NCBI GenBank assembly: GCA_036513075.1
Contig: DATBZS010000035.1
Coordinates: forward strand, 1 to 59,979
DNA: 59,979 nucleotides
From: Bog-756 sp036513075
Lineage (GTDB): Bacteria > Actinomycetota > Acidimicrobiia > Acidimicrobiales > RAAP-2
Direction: 5' to 3'
Shown: positions 51,313 through 59,216 of the stretch, piece after piece
Numbering within the stretch: the first letter of the stretch is position 1
Layout of the letters: each line of letters starts with the position of its first letter
Translations under genes and position numbers: made by a program
Notes under the pieces: model-generated
Database searches by the model: none
Told to the model about the DNA's origin: nothing
Seen by the model: the letters and a program-made list of their open reading frames with translations, nothing else

Positions 51313-52119
51313 GTGATCAGCTCCGAACGCCACGGCCCCGTCGCCGTCGTCATCCTCGACCGGCCCGAGGCCCGCAACGCCCTGACCGGGGCGATGACCG
51401 CTTCGTTGGCCGACGCCCTGGCCGACGCCGACGCCGACCCTGATGTTGCCGCCATCGTGCTGACCGGCAGGGACCCGGCCTTCTGCTCCGGGCTCGACCT
51501 GACCGATCTGGCCACGACCTACGACGACGTCGCCGCCACACCGCGGGCCGACGGGACCTCCGATCGCAGGAGGGCACGGCGGGGTCTGATGCCGGACACC
51601 ACGACGCCGGTCATCGGGGCCGTCAACGGACCGGCGGTGACCGGCGGCCTTGAGCTGGCCCTCGGGTGCGACTTCCTCATCGCCTCGGAGCGAGCGACCT
51701 TCGCCGACACCCACGCCCGGGTGGGCGTGCTGCCGGCCGGCGGGATGACCATCCGCCTGCCCCAACTCATCGGAATCAACCGGGCCCGACAGATGTCGCT
51801 GACCGGCAACTTCGTCGACGCGGCCACGGCGTGGTCGTGGGGCCTGGTCAACGAGGTGGTCTCCCACGACGAACTGCTGCCCCGGTCCCTCGAGCTGGGC
51901 CGGGCCATCGCCGAGTCGGACCCGGCCGTCATCGGCGAGGTCCGGTCGATGTACGACACGCTCGCCCATCGGGGCGACGGCGCTTCCTACGAGGAGGAGG
52001 CGCGCCGGTCGCGCCGGTGGATGAAGGAGCGGTTCGACCCGGCGGCATTCCGGTCCCGTCGTGACGGGATCATCACGAGGGGGTCATCCCAGCAGGAAGG
52101 CGGTCAGGCCGGTTCGTAG
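51313..52119 (+). CDS. Enoyl-CoA hydratase/isomerase family protein
   Basis: A 268-residue crotonase. GPVAVVILDRPEARNALT opens the fold; the oxyanion-hole residues are in AFCSGLDL and GPAVTGGLELAL. Of the two hydratase glutamates, the first aligns with the GGLELAL position, while the second region reads FADTHARVGVLPAGG, so the reaction may be hydration, isomerisation or another crotonase chemistry. GTG 51313 has AGAGGAGA upstream. Its end overlaps the convergent small gene by 16 bp. Confidence 0.9.
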   Translation: MISSERHGPVAVVILDRPEARNALTGAMTASLADALADADADPDVAAIVLTGRDPAFCSGLDLTDLATTYDDVAATPRADGTSDRRRARRGLMPDTTTPVIGAVNGPAVTGGLELALGCDFLIASERATFADTHARVGVLPAGGMTIRLPQLIGINRARQMSLTGNFVDAATAWSWGLVNEVVSHDELLPRSLELGRAIAESDPAVIGEVRSMYDTLAHRGDGASYEEEARRSRRWMKERFDPAAFRSRRDGIITRGSSQQEGGQAGS

Positions 52120-52373
52120 CCGGCCTCTTTCAACATCCGCCGGAGGTCGACGACCTGCTGCGTGTCGACGTCGGCCCCCTTGGGGGCGGCGAATGTCTGG
52201 GTCTCGTCGCCCAGGCTCACCCGGAAACGTCCTTCGTGGGTCTCCTCGACATCGGCCACCGCTTTGAGCAGCGACAGCACGTCGTGCCATTGGATGTTGT
52301 GGCTGGTCGGGTGGGTGAAGAGCTTCTCCACCGTCTTGCGGTGGTGTGCGTCCAACTTGGTGTCGTCGGTCAT
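52104..52373 (-). CDS. Small conserved protein, HicA-like fold suggested
   Basis: An 89-residue soluble protein with GGAGGAAC before the ATG. HHRKTVEKLFTHPTSHNIQWHDVLSLLKAV resembles the opening of small double-stranded-RNA-binding-like (HicA-type) proteins, followed by a GRFRVSLGDETQTF hairpin. It lacks a partner antitoxin gene next to it, so a toxin role is not supported. Similar small proteins are common in actinobacteria without known function. Confidence 0.65.
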   Translation of the reverse strand: MTDDTKLDAHHRKTVEKLFTHPTSHNIQWHDVLSLLKAVADVEETHEGRFRVSLGDETQTFAAPKGADVDTQQVVDLRRMLKEAGYEPA

Positions 52374-52493
52374 GCCGTTCCTCCGTGGTGCCGGCGCCAT
52401 GCCGGACTCCCATCGTACGGCGGCGGAGCCGGTGGACCGAAAGGACCGGTCGGATGGTTGCGTTGCGTGCCTGGGCGAGGCAGGCGTGCCAAC

Positions 52494-52928
52494 ATGACGC
52501 CCATGACCGATTCGGCCGCCAACAAGGAGCGGGTCCGGCAGTTCTGGGCCACGCTGTACGCCCGCGACTGGGACGGCATCGCCGCGTTCTTCACCGGGGA
52601 CAGCGAGTACACCGACGTGCCCTCGCCGCCCGACGACATCGCCCGGGGTCCTGACCAGGTGGTCGCCCGTCTGCGGCTCGGTCTCGAGAAGATCTCGGAG
52701 TATGAGCACGACCTGCGGCTCATGGTGGCCGACGGCGACACGGTGGTGACCGAACATGCCGAGACGTGGCACTGGCACACGGGCGAGGTGGTCACCCTCC
52801 CCTTCGTCTCCGTCCAGGAACTGCGCGACGGCTCGATCATCCGCTGGTGGGACTACTGGGACCTGTCCACGCTCATGAACGGTGCCCCGGCCTGGTGGAT
52901 CGAGGACATCGCCCGGGGCTACCTCTGA
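52494..52928 (+). CDS. SnoaL/NTF2-like protein
   Basis: A 144-residue NTF2-fold protein of the SnoaL/limonene-epoxide-hydrolase type (RVRQFWATLYARDWDGIAAFF, then SVQELRDGSIIRWWDYWD). In contrast to the protein at 17263, the Arg-x-Asp pair is replaced by HAE in TEHAETW, so epoxide hydrolysis is unlikely by that mechanism. The Asp in WWDYWD remains. ATG 52494 or 52503 may be the start. Function unknown. Confidence 0.85.
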   Translation: MTPMTDSAANKERVRQFWATLYARDWDGIAAFFTGDSEYTDVPSPPDDIARGPDQVVARLRLGLEKISEYEHDLRLMVADGDTVVTEHAETWHWHTGEVVTLPFVSVQELRDGSIIRWWDYWDLSTLMNGAPAWWIEDIARGYL

Positions 52929-52950
52929 GCCGGAACATCGCGGCCGCCGA

Positions 52951-53568
52951 TCAGCGGGCGGCCTCCCAATCGGCCAGGTGTGGGGCCTCGTCGCCGATGG
53001 TCGTCTCGTCGCCGTGCCCGGTGAGCACCCGAGTGGCCGGAGGGAGATCCAGCAGTCGGTCCCGGATCGAGTCGAGGATCGTCCCGTAGTCCGAGAAGCT
53101 CCGCCCGGTGGCCCCGGGGCCGCCTCGGAACAGGGTGTCGCCGGTGAACACGACGAAGCCGTCGGGGTCGTGGAGGCACACGCCACCGGGCGAGTGGCCC
53201 GGGGTGGCCAGCACGGTCAGTGACACGCCCCCGACGTCGATGACCTGTCCGTCCGAGAGGGGCGCATCGGGCGCCCGGTCCGGGTGGACGACATCCCACA
53301 GCATCCGGTCGGCGGGGTGGAGCCACACCGGCGCACCGAGGGCCCCGGCCAGGTCGGAGGCTGCATTGATGTGGTCGTTGTGGCCATGGGTGGCGATGAT
53401 GGCCACGCAGGAGCGGCCGCCCACCGCCTCGACGATGGGTCGGTGGTCGTGGGCCGCGTCGATGACCACCACTTCGCGGTCGTCGCCGACCACCCAGATG
53501 TTGTTGGCCACCTCGAAGTCGGCGCCGTCGAGGGAGAAGATCCCCGAGGTGACGACCCGATCGATCAT
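52951..53568 (-). CDS. Metallo-beta-lactamase-fold hydrolase of the mycothiol pathway
   Basis: A 205-residue glyoxalase-II-like enzyme with the metal motif THGHNDH, then His in TPGHSPGG, Asp in FTGDTLF and His in TGHGDETT. Its start overlaps the mscR stop (ATGA). In mycobacteria the same neighbour follows the mycothiol-dependent formaldehyde dehydrogenase, and a thioesterase is needed to split the S-formylmycothiol product into formate and mycothiol. That role is therefore inferred here. Confidence 0.85.
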   Translation of the reverse strand: MIDRVVTSGIFSLDGADFEVANNIWVVGDDREVVVIDAAHDHRPIVEAVGGRSCVAIIATHGHNDHINAASDLAGALGAPVWLHPADRMLWDVVHPDRAPDAPLSDGQVIDVGGVSLTVLATPGHSPGGVCLHDPDGFVVFTGDTLFRGGPGATGRSFSDYGTILDSIRDRLLDLPPATRVLTGHGDETTIGDEAPHLADWEAAR

Positions 53569-54653
53569 CGGATGACCACGACCGAACGCAGCACCTCGCC
53601 GCGCTCCATGCGGTGGAAGGCCTCCTCGACGTCGTCGAGCCCGATGGTCTCGCTGACGAACCGGTCGAGGTCGAGGCGGCCCTGCAGGTACAGGTCGACC
53701 AGCACAGGGAAGTCGCGACTCGGCAGGCAGTCGCCGTACCAGGACGGCTTGAGCTGTCCGCCCCTGCCGAAGAAATCGATCATGGGCAGGTCGATGCGCA
53801 TGTCCGGAGTGGGCACGCCGACCTGCACGACGGTGCCGGCCAGATCCCGTGCATAGAACGCCTGCTTCAGCACCTCGGGGTGCCCCACCGCCTCGATGCA
53901 GACGTCGGCCCCGTTCCCTCCGGTGAGGGCCTGCACCGCCGCCACCACGTCCTCGGTCGAGGCGTCGATACCGTGGGTCGCGCCGAACTCCTGGGCGACC
54001 GTCAGCTTCCGGGGGTCGAGGTCGATGGCGATGATGGTCGAGGCTCCGGCCAACTTCGCCCCGGCGACCGCCGCGCAGCCGACGCCGCCGCAACCGAAGA
54101 CAGCCACCGAGTCGCCCAAGCCGACCTCGCCGGTAAGCATCGCCGCGCCGAGCCCGGCCATCACGCCGCACCCGAGCAGACCCACGGCCTCGGGCCGCGC
54201 CGAAGGATCGACCTTGGTGCACTGTCCGGCGGCCACGAGGGTCTTGTCGGCAAAGGCACCGATACCGAGTGCGGGGGAGAGCGGCGTGCCGTCGACCAGG
54301 GTCATCTTCTGGGTGGCGTTGTGGGTGGCGAAGCAGTACTGCGGGCGGCCCCTTCGACACGACCGGCAGTCACCGCACACCGCCCGCCAGTTGAGGACCA
54401 CGAAGTCGCCGGGGGCGACGGTGGTCACGTCGGGACCCACCGCCTCGACGACGCCGGCCGCCTCGTGGCCGAGGAGAAAGGGGAACTCGTCGCTGATCCC
54501 GCCCTCCCGGTAGTGGAGGTCGGTGTGGCACACACCGCACGCCTGGACCCGGACCACGGCCTCGCCCGGCCCCGGGTCGGGAACCACGATGGTCACCACC
54601 GACACCGGCCGGCCCTGGGCCAGCGCCACCACTCCGCGCACCTCGCTCGCCAT
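53565..54653 (-). CDS. mscR: S-(hydroxymethyl)mycothiol dehydrogenase
   Basis: A 362-residue zinc MDR enzyme that oxidises the formaldehyde-mycothiol adduct with NAD+ and reduces S-nitrosomycothiol. It matches the actinobacterial enzyme closely: CGVCHTDLHYREGG and LLGHEAAGVVEAVGP (catalytic Zn), CGDCRSCRRGRPQYC (structural Zn), LGCGVMAGLGAA, the Rossmann motif GCGGVGCAA and the diagnostic FYARDLAGTVVQVGVPTPDM and SWYGDCLPSRDFP. AGGAGGG precedes ATG 54653. It leads an operon with the metallo-beta-lactamase hydrolase and is divergent from a TetR gene. Confidence 0.93.
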   Translation of the reverse strand: MASEVRGVVALAQGRPVSVVTIVVPDPGPGEAVVRVQACGVCHTDLHYREGGISDEFPFLLGHEAAGVVEAVGPDVTTVAPGDFVVLNWRAVCGDCRSCRRGRPQYCFATHNATQKMTLVDGTPLSPALGIGAFADKTLVAAGQCTKVDPSARPEAVGLLGCGVMAGLGAAMLTGEVGLGDSVAVFGCGGVGCAAVAGAKLAGASTIIAIDLDPRKLTVAQEFGATHGIDASTEDVVAAVQALTGGNGADVCIEAVGHPEVLKQAFYARDLAGTVVQVGVPTPDMRIDLPMIDFFGRGGQLKPSWYGDCLPSRDFPVLVDLYLQGRLDLDRFVSETIGLDDVEEAFHRMERGEVLRSVVVIR

Positions 54654-54854
54654 GTCGCCCTCCTGTCCTGTCTTCCGGTCGATCGGGCCACAGTGTGACA
54701 CGGCGGCACGCCTGGCCCCCGGCCCGTCTGGGATGGTGTGACCACCCACTGGTACCGTGTCGACAACGGACCCCGGGCGGGGAGTCCGAGGCGGGGGCAC
54801 CAGACGGTCCAGGTCGGCTACCGGCAGGGCCATTGCGGAAAGGGAGCAGTGTCG
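54654..54854. promoter_or_regulatory. Divergent promoter region between mscR and the TetR gene
   Basis: A 201-bp gap carrying the ribosome sites of both genes. The divergent arrangement suggests that the TetR protein may control mscR and itself from here. I found no convincing palindrome, so the operator is not assigned. Confidence 0.35.
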
Positions 54855-55529
54855 ATGGCACTCGATCAGGCGGGCGTGGACGTGTCGGCGGCTATGGCGG
54901 TACCGGCGGACAGCCGGCGTGAGGACATGCTGCGTGCTGCCCTGCACGTGATCGCAGAGCGGGGCTTCACGGACGCCCGGATCGCCGACGTCGCCAAGCG
55001 GGCGGGAACCAGCCCGGCCCTCGTCATCTACTACTTCCAGACGAAGGACAACCTGCTGACCGAGGCGATCCGTCTGGCCGAGGACAGCTGGTACGAGCAG
55101 GGTGTCCAGAGTATGCAGGCGATACCTGATGCGATCGGCCGACTCGAGGAGATCGTCACCTGGATCTGCATCCCGCGCATCGACAACGAGTTCCCCGACC
55201 CGTGGTCGCTGTGGATCGACCTGTGGGCCAGGTCACAGCGTCATCGCGAGGTCGCCCAGGTGCGCGAGGAGTTCGACGTCCGCTGGCGCGGCGCCATCGC
55301 CCGGGCCGTCACCGAGGGGCAGGCTGCCGGAACCTTCGAGCCGACTGATGCCGTGGAGTTCGCCATCGCCCTCCTGGCCCTCCTCGACGGGCTGGCGGTC
55401 CAGATGGCACTCGGCGACCCGGCGGTCGACCCGGCGTTCGCCCTTCGGGTGGCCATGGGCTTCGCGTCGCTGACCTTGGGCTTCACCTGGTCCGGCGCCG
55501 TCGTCGGCGCGGCGTCCGCCACATTCTGA
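54855..55529 (+). CDS. TetR-family transcriptional regulator
   Basis: A 224-residue regulator. The helix-turn-helix is RREDMLRAALHVIAERGF, then DARIADVAKRAGTSPALVIYYFQTKDNLL. The C-terminal domain (WSLWIDLWARSQRHREVAQ; FAIALLALLDGLAVQMALG) resembles the BetI-like ligand domains. ATG 54855 has AGGGAG at 8-nt spacing; GTG 54849 is an alternative. Divergent from mscR, it may respond to an aldehyde or related signal (inference). Confidence 0.9.
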   Translation: MALDQAGVDVSAAMAVPADSRREDMLRAALHVIAERGFTDARIADVAKRAGTSPALVIYYFQTKDNLLTEAIRLAEDSWYEQGVQSMQAIPDAIGRLEEIVTWICIPRIDNEFPDPWSLWIDLWARSQRHREVAQVREEFDVRWRGAIARAVTEGQAAGTFEPTDAVEFAIALLALLDGLAVQMALGDPAVDPAFALRVAMGFASLTLGFTWSGAVVGAASATF

Positions 55530-55581
55530 TCGCAGACGTCTGACCGAGCGCGTCCGACCTGGGTCGTGTATCCGTTCAGCC

Positions 55582-56946
55582 TCAGGCCGTCGAGGCCAGG
55601 ATCCCTTCGATCAGCTCGATGCTGGTGTCGGGGTGCAGCAGAGCCAGTCGACCGACCGCCTCGCCCTCCCAGGTGGTGTGCATCACGAAACCGGTCTGCT
55701 CCTCGAGCAGGCGGTCGGACCAGGCGTCGTACTCGTCCTTGCCCCAACCGGTGCGCCGGAAGAGCACCACCGACAGCTCAGGTCGTCGTACCAGCTCGAG
55801 CTGGGGAAGCGACTCGACGAGGTCGGCCACGGCCTGGGTGGTGGCGAGCACAGTCTCCACCGCGTCGCGGTAGGCGTCGGTCCCGTTGACGGCCAACGAG
55901 AACCACAGCGGCATACCCCGGGACCGTCGGGTCAGGTGGTAGGCGTAGTCACTGGGATTCCACTCTTCGGGGGTGTCCCGGTGCAGGACCTCGAGGTAGG
56001 AGGCGTCCTGGGAATGGACCGCCTTGGCCAGCCGCGGCTCGCGGTACAGCAGGGCGGCGCAGTCGAACGGGGCGAAGAGCCACTTGTGGGGGTCGACAAC
56101 GAAGGAGTCGACCCGCTCGATGCCGCGGAACCGCTCACGGACCGACGGGGCGAACAGTGCGGCACACCCGTAGGCGCCGTCCACGTGGTACCAGAGCTTG
56201 CGCTCGTCGGCCACGTCGGCCACGCCGTCGAGGTCGTCGATGATGCCGGCGTTGGTGGTGCCCCCGGTGGCAACCACGGCGACCACATCGTCGCCCCGCG
56301 GATCTGTCTCGAGCGCCCTCCGCAGGGCCGGTCCGGTCAACCGGTGGTCGTCGCACGGGACGAGCAGCGACTCGACGCCGAGGACGTGGAGCGCCTTGCC
56401 CACCGACGAGTGGGCCTCCTCGCTGATGGCTACCACCGGCCGGTCCGGGGCGGCATCACCCATCCGGTCCCTGGTGGTGTCCCGACCGACCATCAGGCCT
56501 GACAGGTTGCCGGCCGACCCGCCGGACACGAAGCAGCCGCCGGCGCCGTCGGGCAGGCCGGCCAGGTCGGCCAGGACCCGCAGGGCCTGGTTCTCGGCGG
56601 CCACGGGCCCGGCCGCTTCGATCCACGACGTCCCCTGGAGTGAGGAACACGCCACGACCATGTCGAACAGCAGCGCGGCCTTGGTCGGGGCGGCGGGGAT
56701 GAAGGCGAGGAATTTGGGGCTGTCCACCGACACGGCCGCGGTGGCCAGCTTCTTGTCGAAGAGTTCCATGACCGCGGCCGGGTCGGTACCTCCGGTGGAC
56801 ATCAGGCCGTCGAGGACGTCGGCCAGCGACTCGTCGACGGCGCCGCCGTAGTCGAGAGGGACGGGGTCGAGGGAGAGTCGCCACCGGCAGTAGTCGAAGA
56901 TGAGGTCGGTGAGCTCCTCGTCGTAAACGAACATGGGATTGCGCAT
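55582..56946 (-). CDS. PLP-dependent group II amino acid decarboxylase
   Basis: A 454-residue fold-type I enzyme of the aromatic-L-amino-acid/glutamate decarboxylase family. The PLP lysine is at about residue 288 in DPHKWLF; GGCFVSGGSAGNLSGL, SEEAHSSVGKAL and WYHVDGAYGCAALF (Asp binding the pyridine N) are canonical. It removes the carboxyl group of an amino acid, perhaps an aromatic one, to yield an amine. ATG 56946 is the start that fits family alignment; a longer frame upstream lacks support. Confidence 0.9.
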   Translation of the reverse strand: MRNPMFVYDEELTDLIFDYCRWRLSLDPVPLDYGGAVDESLADVLDGLMSTGGTDPAAVMELFDKKLATAAVSVDSPKFLAFIPAAPTKAALLFDMVVACSSLQGTSWIEAAGPVAAENQALRVLADLAGLPDGAGGCFVSGGSAGNLSGLMVGRDTTRDRMGDAAPDRPVVAISEEAHSSVGKALHVLGVESLLVPCDDHRLTGPALRRALETDPRGDDVVAVVATGGTTNAGIIDDLDGVADVADERKLWYHVDGAYGCAALFAPSVRERFRGIERVDSFVVDPHKWLFAPFDCAALLYREPRLAKAVHSQDASYLEVLHRDTPEEWNPSDYAYHLTRRSRGMPLWFSLAVNGTDAYRDAVETVLATTQAVADLVESLPQLELVRRPELSVVLFRRTGWGKDEYDAWSDRLLEEQTGFVMHTTWEGEAVGRLALLHPDTSIELIEGILASTA

Positions 56947-57061
56947 GGTGGTCCGTTCTGGTTGCCCGGCCGGACCATGTTCGCAGACGGCGACCCCGGC
57001 GGAGTCGGCCCTGATGGCGGACAGGAGCCCGACCCGGTCGACCGGATCGCCCCGGGTCGGG

Positions 57062-57658
57062 TCAGGCCGAGAGGCGGTGGACCGACACGGCGTAGTCACC
57101 AGCCGGATCGAAGTGGTCGCCGTCCCAGGTGGAACAGCGCCGCTCCAGCTCCAGGCCGGCGGCCGTGCAGTCGGCGTCGTACTCCTGGAGGGAGTACCCC
57201 CGGCCGAGCTGGAAGCCGGCCACCAGGCGACCCTGCGCCACCAGGTGGCGGGCGCACCCGGCTACCAGGTCGCCCTGGGTGCCGGCCGGGGTGAACAGGG
57301 GAACATTGCCGGCCATCACCACCAGGTCGAACACGCGGCCCAGCTGAGCCTCGGCCACGTCGATGACCTGGAAGTCGACACCGGGGGCCAGGGCGCGTGC
57401 CGTGGCGATCATCGACGCATCCCGATCGACGCCGACCACGTCGCGCCCACGCCGGGCCAGTTCGGCGGCCACCCGGCCCGTACCGCAACCGGCGTCGAGT
57501 ACCGAGACCGGGTCGAGACTCTCCACGAAGTCGGCCTCCCCGTGGACATGTACCCCGGAAGCGGCCAGCTCGTCGAATCGCCGCTGGTAGGCCTCGCCGT
57601 CCCAGTCCGGATCGCCCGGGGGCCGCTCAGCTGGCGGCGGGCAGTCCGAGCCGCTCAC
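57062..57658 (-). CDS. Class I SAM-dependent methyltransferase
   Basis: A 198-residue methyltransferase. Motif I is VLDAGCGTGRVAAELARRG, followed by the acidic residue in VGVDRDASMI, then VDFQVIDVAE and FDLVVMAGNVPLF. It is of the small-molecule (methyltransferase-11/25) type with unknown acceptor. The GTG start overlaps the stop of the DNA methyltransferase gene (GTGA). Confidence 0.88.
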   Translation of the reverse strand: MSGSDCPPPAERPPGDPDWDGEAYQRRFDELAASGVHVHGEADFVESLDPVSVLDAGCGTGRVAAELARRGRDVVGVDRDASMIATARALAPGVDFQVIDVAEAQLGRVFDLVVMAGNVPLFTPAGTQGDLVAGCARHLVAQGRLVAGFQLGRGYSLQEYDADCTAAGLELERRCSTWDGDHFDPAGDYAVSVHRLSA

Positions 57659-59154
57659 CGGGGCGGTTCGGTACCCGACCCGAAGTCGGCCAGACGTGCC
57701 GCGGCCACCGGATCGAGGAGCTCGCACACGTCGCGTACCGGGAGGTCGGCGCCGGTCACCGCGCGGAGCGCCCGCCCCCCGGCGCTGCGGGCAGGGGGCG
57801 TGTCGGTGGTCAGGATGACCAGGGGTCCGAGGTCGGTGCGACCCGAACCGACCGACCGGGCGGCGTGGAGCACGGACGCCACCCCCAGCGCCCGCCACAG
57901 GACGTCGGGTCGCTTGAGGCCGGGTCGGGTGGACGAATAGGCGCCGGTCAGCAGGAAGAGCCAGGTACGGCCGGAGGCGTCGCGGGCCCGGTAGTCGACG
58001 GTCGCGCCCAGATCGGACAGTCCAGGAGCCACCTCGACCCCGGTGAACCCGGCGTCGGACAGCGCGAGTTCAGCCAGGTCCCGGGCCTTCGCCCCCCGGG
58101 CGACCGCCAGGTCCTCAGCCGTCCCGACCGCCACCGGGGCGACGGTGCGGGACGGGGAGACGGTGATCCGGCGGCGGCCCTCGGTGTCGATGGCCCGTTC
58201 CTCGGCGACGCGCCGTGAGGTCAGTGCCACGTAGTCGGGGTCGGTGTCGAAGCCCACGAAGTGGCGCTCAGTGCGTACAGCGGCCACCGCCGTCGAGCCC
58301 GATCCCATGAAGGGATCGAGGACCAGGTCCCCCCGGTAGGTGTAAAGCTCGATGAGTCGTCGGGGCAGTTCGACCGGGAATGGCGCCGGGTGGCCGACCC
58401 GGGTGGCCGACTCGGCCGGCAGGTCCCACACGTCGGTGGTGGCGTCCACGAATTCGTCCATGGTCATTGTGCCCTCATGGGGGAGGCCGGCCCGGGCCCG
58501 TTCGTCGGCCGGCGTCGCCCGGTCGAACCGGCCTTTGGAGGCCACCACGATCCGCTCCGACACGTCGCGTAGCACCGGGTTACCAGGACGCTGGTAGGTG
58601 CCCCAGGCGCACGACCCTCCGGCGGCATGGCTCTTCTGCCACACGATCTCTCCCCGAAGGAGGTAGCCGAGGCCCTCGAGCAGGTCGATGACGTCGGCGG
58701 CCAATGAGCGGTAGGGCTTCCGTCCGAGGTTGGCCACGTTGACCGCGATCCGACCGCCCGGCTCCAGCTTGGCGAGGCACTGGGCGAAGACATCGTGGAG
58801 CATGCCCAGGTAGTCGGCGAAGTCGGCCGGCACGTGGTCCACGCCCATGGCCTGTTCGTACTGCTTGCCCGCGAAGTAGGGGGGTGAGGTGACGACCAGC
58901 GCTACCGACCCGTCGGCCACCGATCCGTAGGCGTCCATGTCCCGGGCGTCACCCACCCACATCGTGTCGAGCGCAGCAGGACGGGCGATGACATCGTCGT
59001 CGGACAGGCGGGGTGGGGTGAATCGGGCGTAGAAGGCGGAGGCGTCATGCCCCTCGCGGCGGCCGACACCGAAGGCCGAGGTGGTCGTCGTCGGACGGCG
59101 ACCCGACGACGCGCTAGGCGGGTCCACGGAAGAGGTGGCGGGGCGTGCTCCCAT
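57655..59154 (-). CDS. Beta-class DNA methyltransferase with extra C-terminal domain
   Basis: A 499-residue N4-cytosine/N6-adenine DNA methyltransferase. The catalytic TSPPY (about residue 88) comes before the SAM motif DPFMGSGST (about 279), the order of the beta class. A target-recognition region lies between. After residue 330 a separate domain of about 165 residues follows (ARDLAELALSDAGF; ATVDYRARD; KRPDVLWRALGVASVLHAA), which is not part of usual methyltransferases. No restriction gene is adjacent, so it looks solitary. ATG 59154 stands 7 nt behind TAGCCT (59162-59167, minus), favouring a leaderless start over TTG 59181. Confidence 0.9.
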   Translation of the reverse strand: MGARPATSSVDPPSASSGRRPTTTTSAFGVGRREGHDASAFYARFTPPRLSDDDVIARPAALDTMWVGDARDMDAYGSVADGSVALVVTSPPYFAGKQYEQAMGVDHVPADFADYLGMLHDVFAQCLAKLEPGGRIAVNVANLGRKPYRSLAADVIDLLEGLGYLLRGEIVWQKSHAAGGSCAWGTYQRPGNPVLRDVSERIVVASKGRFDRATPADERARAGLPHEGTMTMDEFVDATTDVWDLPAESATRVGHPAPFPVELPRRLIELYTYRGDLVLDPFMGSGSTAVAAVRTERHFVGFDTDPDYVALTSRRVAEERAIDTEGRRRITVSPSRTVAPVAVGTAEDLAVARGAKARDLAELALSDAGFTGVEVAPGLSDLGATVDYRARDASGRTWLFLLTGAYSSTRPGLKRPDVLWRALGVASVLHAARSVGSGRTDLGPLVILTTDTPPARSAGGRALRAVTGADLPVRDVCELLDPVAAARLADFGSGTEPPR

Positions 59155-59216
59155 CGCCAGGAGGCTACCGGCGCGCCCCAACCCGACTGGGGATGGCCCC
59201 GCCGGAAGTGGTCAGT

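Noticed and set aside
52104..52373. Toxin-antitoxin module
   Set aside because: The HicA-like resemblance is weak and no HicB-type partner is adjacent; the neighbours are an enoyl-CoA hydratase and a SnoaL-like gene.
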